Below are positions 1 to 9,119 of a stretch of 64,000 nucleotides of DNA, in pieces; position 1 is the first letter of the stretch, and each line of letters starts with the position of its first letter. The position numbers and the translations under genes were made by a program. Source of the stretch: Agelaius tricolor (lineage: Eukaryota; Chordata; Aves; Passeriformes; Icteridae). The DNA lies in contig JALJCS010000055.1 of NCBI GenBank assembly GCA_023055355.1, forward strand, positions 1 through 64,000. Reading direction: 5' to 3'. The notes below the pieces were generated by a model that was given only the letters and a program-made list of their open reading frames with translations, had not been told where the DNA came from and did not search any database.

Positions 1-773
1 TAGAGCCCCATGGCCACCTGTCATCTGACACCCAGACCCTGGGGACATGACATCATTTTCCCCAGGGATATTGAGGTCAGTTTGAGGCCACTCGCTCTGG
101 CCATCTGCATCGTTCCCGGTTTGTAATTTGCAATCATGGCTGATTTATTCCATAAATAAAGCTGCTGGGAACGAGGACCCCCGGAAGTCCTTGGAGCCCC
201 AAAGGCCACCTTTCATCTGACACCCAGACCCTGGGGAAAGGACTTCTTTTTCCCATACAAAATGGCCTCCATTTGCAGCCATTTGCCCTGGCCAACAGGA
301 CAGTGCCCAGTGAGAAATTTTTACACTTTGCTGGATTCCTCCAAAACTAAAGCTGCCGGCAACTAGGAGCTTGCAAGTCCTTAGAGCCCTAAAGGCCACC
401 TTTCATCTGACACCCAGACCTTGGGGACATGACTTCATTTTCCCCAGGGAAATTGGGGTCAGTTTGAGGCCACTCGCCCTGGCCATCTGCATCGTTCCCG
501 GTGGGAAATTTGCAAAGTTGGCTGATTTTCTCCAAAACTAAGGCTGCTGGCAACGAGGACCCCGGAAGTCCTTGGAGCCCCAAAGGCCACATTTCATCTG
601 ACACCCAGACCCTGGGGAAGGGACTTCTTTTTCTCATGGGAATGGCCTCCGTTTGCAGCCGCTCACCCTGGGCAGAAAGAGGGGAGACAAGGTAGAATTA
701 CCAAATTTTGCTGGATTTTTCCAAAATTAATGTTGGCAGCAATGAAGATCCTGTAAGTACTTAGAGCCTCAAA
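1..773. repeat. Truncated cassette: last four monomers (A1 B A B') of a 6-mer
   Basis: The window opens inside a 6-mer cassette. Monomer starts are at 12 (A1), 204 (B), 394 (A) and 585 (B'). The next C monomer begins at 774. It matches 4755-5515 closely but carries one extra C near 178-182, a run of five C where the other copies have four. This makes the A1 monomer 192 bp instead of 191 bp. Confidence 0.93.
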
Positions 774-3700
774 GGCCACCTTGAACATATTACTGATACC
801 CTGGGTAAAGGACATTTATCCCATGGAAAATGGCCTTCATTTCTGGCCTGTTGGCCTGGCAGGCAGGGCAGTGCCAAGCGAGCAATTTGCAAACTCTGCT
901 GGATCCTTCCAAAACAAAAGCTGCCAGCAAATAGGAAGCTGCAAGTACTTAGAGCCCCTGATGCCAACTTCAAACTGATAGCCAGACCCTGGGGAAAGCA
1001 CTTCTTTTTCCCATGCAAAATGGCCTCACATTGCAGCCGGTTCCCCTGGCCAACAGGGCAGTGACCAGTGAGAAATTTTTACACTTTGCTGGATTCCTAC
1101 TGAACTAACGCTGTTGGCAACTAGGAGCTTGCAAGTCCTTAGAGCCCCATGGCCACCTTTCATCTGACACCCAGACCCTGGGGACATGACTTCATTTTCC
1201 CCATGGAAAATGGGGTCAGTTTGAGGCCACTCGCCCTGGCCATCTGCATCGTGCCCGGTGTGAAATTTGCAATCATGGCTGATTTTCTCCAAATCTAAAG
1301 CTGCTTGCAAGGAGGACCCTGGAAGTCCTTGGAGCCCCATGGCCACCTTTCATCTGACACCCAGACCCTGGGGAAAGGACTTCTTTTTCCCATGCAAAAT
1401 GGCCTCTCTTTGTAGCCATTTGCCCTGGCCAACAAGGCAGTGCCCAGCCAGAAATTTTTTAACATTACTGGATTCCTGCAGAACTAACGGTATTGGCAAC
1501 TAGGAGCTTGCAAGTCCTTAGAGCCCCAAAGGCCACCTTTCATCTGACACCCAGACTCTGGGCCAATGACTTCATTTTCCCTATGGAAAATCGCCTCCAT
1601 TTCTGGCCTCTCGCCCTGACTTTAGGGTGGCGCCCAACAAGAAATTTGCAATCTTTGCTGGATTTCTCCAAATCTAAAGCTGCCAATAAGTAGTACCTTG
1701 CAAGTCCTTAGAGCCCTAAAGGCCACCTTTCATCTGACACCCAGACCCTGGGGAAAGGACTTCTTTTTCCCATGCAAAATGGCCTCAGTTTGAAGCCATT
1801 TGCCCTGGCCAACAGGGCAGTGCCCAGTGAGAAATTTTTAAACATTGCTGGATTCCTCCACAACTAAAGCTGCCGGCAACTAGGAGCTTGCAAGTCCTTA
1901 GAGCCCTAAAGTCCACCTTTCATCTGAAACCCAGAACTTGGGGACATGACTTCTTTTCCCCATGGAAAATGGGGTCAGTTTGAGGCCGATCGCCCTGGCC
2001 ATCTGCCTCGTTCCATGTGTGAAATTTGCAAACTTGGCTGATTTTCTCCAAATCTAAAGCTGCTGGCAAGGAGGACCCTGGAAGTCCTTAGAGCACCAAA
2101 GTCCACCTTTCATTGATACCCATACCCTGGGGGCATGTCTTCATTGTCCTGATGGAAAATCAGATCAGTATGAGGCCATTCGCCCTAGCCATCTCTATCG
2201 TTCCCGGTGTGAAATTTGCAAACTTGGCTGATTTTCTCCAAAACTAAAGCTGCTGGCAAGGCAGACCCTGAAAGTCCTTAGTGCCCCAAAGGCCACCTTT
2301 CATCTGACACCCAGACCCTGGGGAAAGGACTTCTTTTTCCCATGCAAAATGGCCTCTGTTTGTAGCCATTTGCCCTGGCCAACAGGGCAGTGCCCAGTGA
2401 GAAATTTGCAAACTTTGCTGGATTCCTCCACAACTAAAGCTGCCAGCAACTAGGAGCTTGCAAGTCCTTAGAGCCCTAAAGTCCACCTTTCATCTGACAC
2501 CCAGACCTTGGGGACATGACTTCTTTTCCACATGGAAAATCGGATCAGTTTGAGGCCACTCGCCCTGGCCATCTGCATCGTTCCCGGTGTGAAATTTGAA
2601 AACTTGGCTGATTTTATCCAAAACTAAAGCTGCTGGCAACGAGGACCCCGGAAGTCCTTAGAGCCCCAAAGGCCACATTTCATCTGACACCCAGACCCTG
2701 GGGAAAGGACTTCTTTTTCCCATGGGAAATGGCCTCCGTTTGCAGCCACTCACCCTGGGCAGAAAGAGGGGAGACAAGGTAGAATTACCAAATCTTTGCT
2801 GGATTTTTCCAAAATTAATGCTGGCAGCAACGAAGATCCTGTAAGTACATAGAGCCTCAAAGGCCACCTTGAACATATTACTAATACCCTGGGTAAAGGA
2901 CGTTTATCCCATGGAAAATGGCCTTCATTTCTGGCCACTTGGCCTGGCAGGCAGGGCAGCGCCAAGCGAGCAATTTGCAAACTCTGCTGGATCCTTCCAA
3001 AACAAAAGCTGCCAGCAAATAGGAAGCTGCAAGTACTTAGAGCCCCTGATGCCAACTTCAAACTGATAGCCAGACCCTGGGGAAAGCACTTCTTTTTCCC
3101 ATGCAAAATGGCCTCACTTTGCAGCCATTTGCCATGGCCAACAGGGCAGTGCCCAGTGAGAAATTTTTACACTTTGCTGGATTCCTACTGAACTAACGCT
3201 GCTGGCAACTAGGAGCTTGCAAGTCCTTAGAGCCCCATGGCCACCTTTCATCTCACACCCAGACCCTGGGGACATGACTTCATTTTCCCCAGGGAAATTG
3301 GGGTCAGTTTGAGGCCACTCGCCCTGGCCATCTGCATCGTGCCCGGTGTGAAATTTGCAATCATGGCTGATTTTCTCCAAATCTAAAGCTGCTGGCAACG
3401 AGGACCCTGGAAGTCCTTGGAGCCCCATGGCCACCTTTCATCTGACACCCAGACCCTGGGGAAAGGACTTCTTTTTCCCATGCAAAATGGCCTGTCTTTG
3501 TAGCCATTTGCCCTGGCCAACAAGTCAGTGCCCAGCCAGAAATTTTTTAACATTACTGGATTCCTGCAGAACTAACGGTATTGGCAACTAGGAGCTTGCA
3601 AGTCCTTAGAGCCCCAAAGGCCACCTTTCATCTGACACCCAGACCCTGGGCCAATGACTTCATTTTCCCTATGGAAAATCGCCTCCATTTCTGGCCTCTC

Positions 3701-4754
3701 GCCCTGACTTTAGGGTGGCGCCCAACAAGAAATTTGCAATCTTTGCTGGATTCCTCCAAATCTAAAGCTGCCAAGAAGTAGTACCTTGCAAGTCCTTAGA
3801 GCCCTAAAGGCCACCTTTCATCTGACACCCAGACCCTGGGGAAAGGACTTCTTTTTCCCATGCAAAATGGCCTCCATTTGCAGCCATTTGCCCTGGCCAA
3901 CAGGACAGTGCCCAGTGAGAAATTTTTACACTTTGCTGGATTCCTCAAAAACTAAAGCTGCCGGCAACTAGGAGCTTGCAAGTCCTTAGAGCCCCAAAGG
4001 CCACCTTTCATCTGACACCCAGACCTTGGGGACATGACTTCATTTTCCCCAGGGTAATTGGGGTCAGTTTGACGCCACTCGCCCTGGCCATCTGCATCGT
4101 TCCCGGTGGGAAATTTGCAAACTTGGCTGATTTTCTCCAAATCTAAAGCTGCTGGCAAGGAGGACCCTGGAAGTCCTTGGAGCCCCATGGCCACCTTTCA
4201 TCTGACACCCAGACCCTGGGGAAAGGACTTCTTTTTCTCATGGGAATGGCCTCCGTTTGCAGCCACTCACCCTGGGCAGAAAGAGGGGAGACAAGGTAGA
4301 ATTACCAAATTTTGCTGGATTTTTCCAAAATTAATGCTGGCAGCAACGAAGATCCTGTAAGTACTTAGAGCCTCAAAGGCCACCTTGAACATATTACTGA
4401 TACCCTGGGTAAAGGACATTTATCCCATGGAAAATGGCCTTCATTTCTGGCCTGTTGGCCTGGCAGGCAGGGCAGTGCCAAGCGAGCAATTTGCAAACTC
4501 TGCTGGATCCTTCCAAAACAAAAGCTGCCAGCAAATAGGAAGCTGCAAGTACTTAGAGCCCCTGATGCCAACTTCAAACTGATAGCCAGACCCTGGGGAA
4601 AGCACTTCTTTTTCCCATGCAAAATGGCCTCTGTTTGTAGCCATTTGCCCTGGCCAACAGGGCAGTGACCAGTGAGTAATTTTTACACTTTGCTGGATTC
4701 CTGCTGAACTAACGCTGTTGGCAACTAGGAGCTTGCATGTCCTTAGAGCCCCAT
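12..4754. repeat. 25-mer HOR (type 1), copy 1, monomers m1-m25
   Basis: This is the first complete 25-monomer unit counted from an A1 monomer. It is 4743 bp long because of a single-base insertion near 180. Monomer order is A1 B A B' C B A B D B A A' B A B' C B A B D B A B' C B. Starts are 12, 204, 394, 585, 774, 962, 1151, 1341, 1531, 1721, 1911, 2101, 2291, 2481, 2671, 2862, 3050, 3239, 3429, 3619, 3809, 3999, 4189, 4378 and 4566. It is almost identical to copy 2. I noticed differences at the insertion, at 3947 (A here, C in copy 2) and at 4073 (C here, G in copy 2). Confidence 0.94.
2938..2966. other. Inverted repeat CTTGGC/GCCAAG in the C monomer
   Basis: Six-base arms are separated by 17 bases that hold a direct CTGGCAGGCAGGGCAG run. 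In the other C allele the left arm is GTTGGC, leaving five pairs. It is repeated in every C of the CCACTTGG allele. Confidence 0.65.
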
Positions 4755-4945
4755 GGCCACCTGTCATCTGACACCCAGACCCTGGGGACATGACATCATT
4801 TTCCCCAGGGATATTGAGGTCAGTTTGAGGCCACTCGCTCTGGCCATCTGCATCGTTCCCGGTTTGTAATTTGCAATCATGGCTGATTTATTCCATAAAT
4901 AAAGCTGCTGGGAACGAGGACCCCGGAAGTCCTTGGAGCCCCAAA
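4755..4945 (+). repeat. Exemplar A1 monomer (m1), 191 bp
   Basis: A1 is an A-class variant with CACCTGTCATCTG at the start in most copies, ATGACATCATTTTCC, GGGATATTGAGGTCAG, CGGTTTGTAATTTGCAATC and TTATTCCATAAATAAAGC. It is present once per 25-mer in the left block. On the right it is found in the 6-mer, 9-mer, 12-mer and 46-48 kb 11-mer cassettes. From about 23.8 kb many copies read CATGACTGATTT instead of CATGGCTGATTT (23848, 28594, 33340, 40172, 44159), which marks a lineage. The AATAAA it contains looks incidental. Confidence 0.88.
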
Positions 4946-5892
4946 GGCCACCTTTCATCTGACACCCAGACCCTGGGGAAAGGACTTCTTTTTCCCATAC
5001 AAAATGGCCTCCATTTGCAGCCATTTGCCCTGGCCAACAGGACAGTGCCCAGTGAGAAATTTTTACACTTTGCTGGATTCCTCCAAAACTAAAGCTGCCG
5101 GCAACTAGGAGCTTGCAAGTCCTTAGAGCCCTAAAGGCCACCTTTCATCTGACACCCAGACCTTGGGGACATGACTTCATTTTCCCCAGGGAAATTGGGG
5201 TCAGTTTGAGGCCACTCGCCCTGGCCATCTGCATCGTTCCCGGTGGGAAATTTGCAAAGTTGGCTGATTTTCTCCAAAACTAAGGCTGCTGGCAACGAGG
5301 ACCCCGGAAGTCCTTGGAGCCCCAAAGGCCACATTTCATCTGACACCCAGACCCTGGGGAAGGGACTTCTTTTTCTCATGGGAATGGCCTCCGTTTGCAG
5401 CCGCTCACCCTGGGCAGAAAGAGGGGAGACAAGGTAGAATTACCAAATTTTGCTGGATTTTTCCAAAATTAATGTTGGCAGCAATGAAGATCCTGTAAGT
5501 ACTTAGAGCCTCAAAGGCCACCTTGAACATATTACTGATACCCTGGGTAAAGGACATTTATCCCATGGAAAATGGCCTTCATTTCTGGCCTGTTGGCCTG
5601 GCAGGCAGGGCAGTGCCAAGCGAGCAATTTGCAAACTCTGCTGGATCCTTCCAAAACAAAAGCTGCCAGCAAATAGGAAGCTGCAAGTACTTAGAGCCCC
5701 TGATGCCAACTTCAAACTGATAGCCAGACCCTGGGGAAAGCACTTCTTTTTCCCATGCAAAATGGCCTCACATTGCAGCCGGTTCCCCTGGCCAACAGGG
5801 CAGTGACCAGTGAGAAATTTTTACACTTTGCTGGATTCCTACTGAACTAACGCTGTTGGCAACTAGGAGCTTGCAAGTCCTTAGAGCCCCAT

Positions 5893-6082
5893 GGCCACCT
5901 TTCATCTGACACCCAGACCCTGGGGACATGACTTCATTTTCCCCATGGAAAATGGGGTCAGTTTGAGGCCACTCGCCCTGGCCATCTGCATCGTGCCCGG
6001 TGTGAAATTTGCAATCATGGCTGATTTTCTCCAAATCTAAAGCTGCTTGCAAGGAGGACCCTGGAAGTCCTTGGAGCCCCAT
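5893..6082 (+). repeat. Exemplar A-class monomer (m7), 190 bp
   Basis: A monomers are recognised by GGGGACATGACTTCATTTTC, then GGGGTCAGTTTGAGGCC, CTCGCCCTGGCCATCTGC, ATCGTKCCCGGTG, AATTTGCAA, GGCTGATTTTCTCC and a GCTGCTGGCAA tail. They hold several CpG sites (CTCGCC, ATCGT, CCCGG, and often AACGAGG), more than B monomers. In the type 1 HOR the A class is m3, m7, m11, m14, m18 and m22. This member also holds an 8 bp inverted repeat at 5935-5954. Confidence 0.9.
5935..5954. other. Inverted repeat, 8 bp arms, 4 bp spacer, in A monomer m7
   Basis: CATTTTCC, CCAT, GGAAAATG: the arms are perfect reverse complements. The same 20 bp element occurs at 1193, 10677, 15419, 60206 and 61346. Shorter-armed relatives are TTTTCC-CCAT-GGAAAA in m11 (near 6695) and ATTTTCC-CTAT-GGAAAAT in most D copies. 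Most other A monomers have CATTTTCCCCAGGG, which destroys the right arm. It could form a small hairpin; whether it does is unknown. Confidence 0.8.
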
Positions 6083-6272
6083 GGCCACCTTTCATCTGAC
6101 ACCCAGACCCTGGGGAAAGGACTTCTTTTTCCCATGCAAAATGGCCTCTCTTTGTAGCCATTTGCCCTGGCCAACAAGGCAGTGCCCAGCCAGAAATTTT
6201 TTAACATTACTGGATTCCTGCAGAACTAACGGTATTGGCAACTAGGAGCTTGCAAGTCCTTAGAGCCCCAAA

Positions 6273-6462
6273 GGCCACCTTTCATCTGACACCCAGACTC
6301 TGGGCCAATGACTTCATTTTCCCTATGGAAAATCGCCTCCATTTCTGGCCTCTCGCCCTGACTTTAGGGTGGCGCCCAACAAGAAATTTGCAATCTTTGC
6401 TGGATTTCTCCAAATCTAAAGCTGCCAATAAGTAGTACCTTGCAAGTCCTTAGAGCCCTAAA
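6273..6462 (+). repeat. Exemplar D monomer (m9), 190 bp
   Basis: D has CTGGGCCAATGACTTCATTT, CCCTATGGAAAATCGCCTCC, TCTGGCCTCTCGCC, CTGACTTTAGGGTGGCGCCC, AACAAGAAATTTGCAATC and GCTGCCAATAAGTAGTACC. It sits in A-class positions, flanked by B on both sides. It occurs in 8-, 10-, 11- and 12-mer cassettes and never in 6-, 7- or 9-mers. m20-type copies have GCCAAGAAG in place of GCCAATAAG. The C/D shared GAAAATSGCCTYCATTTCTG suggests a common origin of C and D centres. Confidence 0.9.
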
Positions 6463-6652
6463 GGCCACCTTTCATCTGACACCCAGACCCTGGGGAAAGG
6501 ACTTCTTTTTCCCATGCAAAATGGCCTCAGTTTGAAGCCATTTGCCCTGGCCAACAGGGCAGTGCCCAGTGAGAAATTTTTAAACATTGCTGGATTCCTC
6601 CACAACTAAAGCTGCCGGCAACTAGGAGCTTGCAAGTCCTTAGAGCCCTAAA
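6463..6652 (+). repeat. Exemplar B-class monomer (m10), 190 bp
   Basis: B monomers carry GGGAAAGGACTTCTTTTTCC, CATGCAAAATGGCCTC, GCCATTTGCCCTGGCCAACA, GTGCCCAGTGAGAAATTT, TTTGCTGGATTCC and GCCGGCAACTAGGAGCTTGC. In the type 1 HOR they are m2, m6, m8, m10, m13, m17, m19, m21 and m25. Sub-variants differ after GGCCTC: CATTTGCAGCC, TCTTTGTAGCC, AGTTTGAAGCC or ACATTGCAGCCGG. m8 and m19 end in CTGCAGAACTAACGGTATTGG. m6, m17 and m25 have CTGAACTAACGCTG. The tail contains the perfect palindrome CTTGCAAG. Confidence 0.9.
6543..6561. other. Inverted repeat, 7 bp arms, 5 bp spacer, in B monomers
   Basis: TGCCCTG, GCCAA, CAGGGCA: a perfect 7 bp stem with a 5-base loop. It is present in B monomers with AACAGGGCAG (for example 1801-1819). 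Those with AACAGGACAG, AACAAGGCAG or AACAAGTCAG have one or more mismatches in the stem. It lies near the monomer centre, about 80 bp after the GGCC start. Confidence 0.78.
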
Positions 6653-6842
6653 GTCCACCTTTCATCTGAAACCCAGAACTTGGGGACATGACTTCTTTTC
6701 CCCATGGAAAATGGGGTCAGTTTGAGGCCGATCGCCCTGGCCATCTGCCTCGTTCCATGTGTGAAATTTGCAAACTTGGCTGATTTTCTCCAAATCTAAA
6801 GCTGCTGGCAAGGAGGACCCTGGAAGTCCTTAGAGCACCAAA

Positions 6843-7032
6843 GTCCACCTTTCATTGATACCCATACCCTGGGGGCATGTCTTCATTGTCCTGATGGAAA
6901 ATCAGATCAGTATGAGGCCATTCGCCCTAGCCATCTCTATCGTTCCCGGTGTGAAATTTGCAAACTTGGCTGATTTTCTCCAAAACTAAAGCTGCTGGCA
7001 AGGCAGACCCTGAAAGTCCTTAGTGCCCCAAA
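6843..7032 (+). repeat. Exemplar A' monomer (m12), 190 bp
   Basis: A' has the A-class second half (GTTCCCGGTGTGAAATTTGC, GGCTGATTTTCTCC, GCTGCTGGCAAGG) but a diverged first half: CATTGATACCCATACCC, GGGGGCATGTCTTCATTG, CCTGATGGAAAATCAGATC and AGTATGAGGCCATTCGCC. It always follows directly after an ordinary A monomer, so it breaks the A/B alternation. It occurs in the left-block 11-mer, the 7-mer and the 9-mer cassettes, and never in the 6-, 8-, 10- or 12-mers. Confidence 0.9.
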
Positions 7033-7412
7033 GGCCACCTTTCATCTGACACCCAGACCCTGGGGAAAGGACTTCTTTTTCCCATGCAAAATGGCCTCTG
7101 TTTGTAGCCATTTGCCCTGGCCAACAGGGCAGTGCCCAGTGAGAAATTTGCAAACTTTGCTGGATTCCTCCACAACTAAAGCTGCCAGCAACTAGGAGCT
7201 TGCAAGTCCTTAGAGCCCTAAAGTCCACCTTTCATCTGACACCCAGACCTTGGGGACATGACTTCTTTTCCACATGGAAAATCGGATCAGTTTGAGGCCA
7301 CTCGCCCTGGCCATCTGCATCGTTCCCGGTGTGAAATTTGAAAACTTGGCTGATTTTATCCAAAACTAAAGCTGCTGGCAACGAGGACCCCGGAAGTCCT
7401 TAGAGCCCCAAA

Positions 7413-7603
7413 GGCCACATTTCATCTGACACCCAGACCCTGGGGAAAGGACTTCTTTTTCCCATGGGAAATGGCCTCCGTTTGCAGCCACTCACCCTGG
7501 GCAGAAAGAGGGGAGACAAGGTAGAATTACCAAATCTTTGCTGGATTTTTCCAAAATTAATGCTGGCAGCAACGAAGATCCTGTAAGTACATAGAGCCTC
7601 AAA
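7413..7603 (+). repeat. Exemplar B' monomer (m15), 191 bp, cassette terminator
   Basis: B' begins like B. After GGCCTCCGTTTGCAGCC it switches to CACTCACCCTGGGC, the purine tract AGAAAGAGGGGAGA and CAAGGTAGAATTACC, then TTTTTCCAAAATTAATG, GGCAGCAACGAAGATCC and TGTAAGTAC. It is the last monomer of every cassette and is always followed by C. Two subtypes exist: m4 and m23 have TTTCTCATGGGAATGGCC (189 bp), while m15 has TTTCCCATGGGAAATGGCC (191 bp). Many right-side copies have the ordinary B start CATGCAAAATGG. Confidence 0.92.
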
Positions 7604-7791
7604 GGCCACCTTGAACATATTACTAATACCCTGGGTAAAGGACGTTTATCCCATGGAAAATGGCCTTCATTTCTGGCCACTTGGCCTGGCAGGCAGGGCA
7701 GCGCCAAGCGAGCAATTTGCAAACTCTGCTGGATCCTTCCAAAACAAAAGCTGCCAGCAAATAGGAAGCTGCAAGTACTTAGAGCCCCTGA
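7604..7791 (+). repeat. Exemplar C monomer (m16), 188 bp, cassette initiator
   Basis: C is the most diverged class. Its features are CCTTGAACATATTAC, ACCCTGGGTAAAGGAC, TTTATCCCATGGAAAATGGC, CTTCATTTCTGGCC, CCTGGCAGGCAGGGCAG, GCCAAGCGAGCAATTTGC, CTGGATCCTTCC and AAATAGGAAGCTGCAAG. It is the only class with a BamHI-type GGATCC. The 40 C monomers here start at 774 and recur at intervals of 6-12 monomers. Two alleles exist. One has CTGATACCC with ACATTTATC and CCTGTTGG. The other has CTAATACCC with ACGTTTATC (or AACGTTTATC) and CCACTTGG. Confidence 0.93.
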
Positions 7792-9119
7792 TGCCAACTT
7801 CAAACTGATAGCCAGACCCTGGGGAAAGCACTTCTTTTTCCCATGCAAAATGGCCTCACTTTGCAGCCATTTGCCATGGCCAACAGGGCAGTGCCCAGTG
7901 AGAAATTTTTACACTTTGCTGGATTCCTACTGAACTAACGCTGCTGGCAACTAGGAGCTTGCAAGTCCTTAGAGCCCCATGGCCACCTTTCATCTCACAC
8001 CCAGACCCTGGGGACATGACTTCATTTTCCCCAGGGAAATTGGGGTCAGTTTGAGGCCACTCGCCCTGGCCATCTGCATCGTGCCCGGTGTGAAATTTGC
8101 AATCATGGCTGATTTTCTCCAAATCTAAAGCTGCTGGCAACGAGGACCCTGGAAGTCCTTGGAGCCCCATGGCCACCTTTCATCTGACACCCAGACCCTG
8201 GGGAAAGGACTTCTTTTTCCCATGCAAAATGGCCTGTCTTTGTAGCCATTTGCCCTGGCCAACAAGTCAGTGCCCAGCCAGAAATTTTTTAACATTACTG
8301 GATTCCTGCAGAACTAACGGTATTGGCAACTAGGAGCTTGCAAGTCCTTAGAGCCCCAAAGGCCACCTTTCATCTGACACCCAGACCCTGGGCCAATGAC
8401 TTCATTTTCCCTATGGAAAATCGCCTCCATTTCTGGCCTCTCGCCCTGACTTTAGGGTGGCGCCCAACAAGAAATTTGCAATCTTTGCTGGATTCCTCCA
8501 AATCTAAAGCTGCCAAGAAGTAGTACCTTGCAAGTCCTTAGAGCCCTAAAGGCCACCTTTCATCTGACACCCAGACCCTGGGGAAAGGACTTCTTTTTCC
8601 CATGCAAAATGGCCTCCATTTGCAGCCATTTGCCCTGGCCAACAGGACAGTGCCCAGTGAGAAATTTTTACACTTTGCTGGATTCCTCCAAAACTAAAGC
8701 TGCCGGCAACTAGGAGCTTGCAAGTCCTTAGAGCCCCAAAGGCCACCTTTCATCTGACACCCAGACCTTGGGGACATGACTTCATTTTCCCCAGGGTAAT
8801 TGGGGTCAGTTTGAGGCCACTCGCCCTGGCCATCTGCATCGTTCCCGGTGGGAAATTTGCAAACTTGGCTGATTTTCTCCAAATCTAAAGCTGCTGGCAA
8901 GGAGGACCCTGGAAGTCCTTGGAGCCCCATGGCCACCTTTCATCTGACACCCAGACCCTGGGGAAAGGACTTCTTTTTCTCATGGGAATGGCCTCCGTTT
9001 GCAGCCACTCACCCTGGGCAGAAAGAGGGGAGACAAGGTAGAATTACCAAATTTTGCTGGATTTTTCCAAAATTAATGCTGGCAGCAACGAAGATCCTGT
9101 AAGTACTTAGAGCCTCAAA
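7604..9119. repeat. 8-mer cassette, C B A B D B A B'
   Basis: This 1516 bp building block is also at 2862-4377, 12346-13861 and 17088-18603 in the left block, and at 34548-36063, 55617-57132 and 58271-59786 on the right. It alternates A-like and B-like monomers without a break. In the left block it always starts with the CTAATACCC/CCACTTGG allele of C. Confidence 0.92.

Larger units (their letters stand above)
5516..7603. repeat. 11-mer cassette (type 1), C B A B D B A A' B A B'
   Basis: This 2088 bp building block is also seen at 774-2861, 10258-12345 and 15000-17087. It contains the only A-A' contact of the left block. Its monomer 6 and monomer 10 are the apparent parents of the hybrid monomer that defines the 7-mer cassettes further right. 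The A14 monomer in these copies reads GATTTTATCC, whereas right-side counterparts read GATTTTCTCC. Confidence 0.92.

Noticed and set aside
156..161. AATAAA polyadenylation-like signal in A1 monomers
   Set aside because: A single hexamer with no transcript evidence or downstream GT-rich element, arising from a small A1-specific change. Treated as chance.
781..978. Plus-strand frame over the C monomer, present in all 40 copies
   Set aside because: It begins at TTG rather than ATG, covers one monomer and ends in the next. Its conservation is explained by homogenisation of the C monomer.
2185..2205. Possible CENP-B box in A' (CATTCGCCCTAGCCATC)
   Set aside because: TTCG and the central A are in place, but the CGGG half is CATC, so only six of nine essential positions match. 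No other monomer class gives a better match by eye on either strand.
4764..5141. Minus-strand open frame of 125 codons, repeated in A1-B monomer pairs, and other 60-118 codon frames on both strands
   Set aside because: Frames recur at the satellite period, overlap on both strands, cross monomer boundaries, and appear or vanish with single-base variants. They show no domain, no promoter context and no codon-level conservation beyond that of the DNA itself. They are by-products of the repeat.
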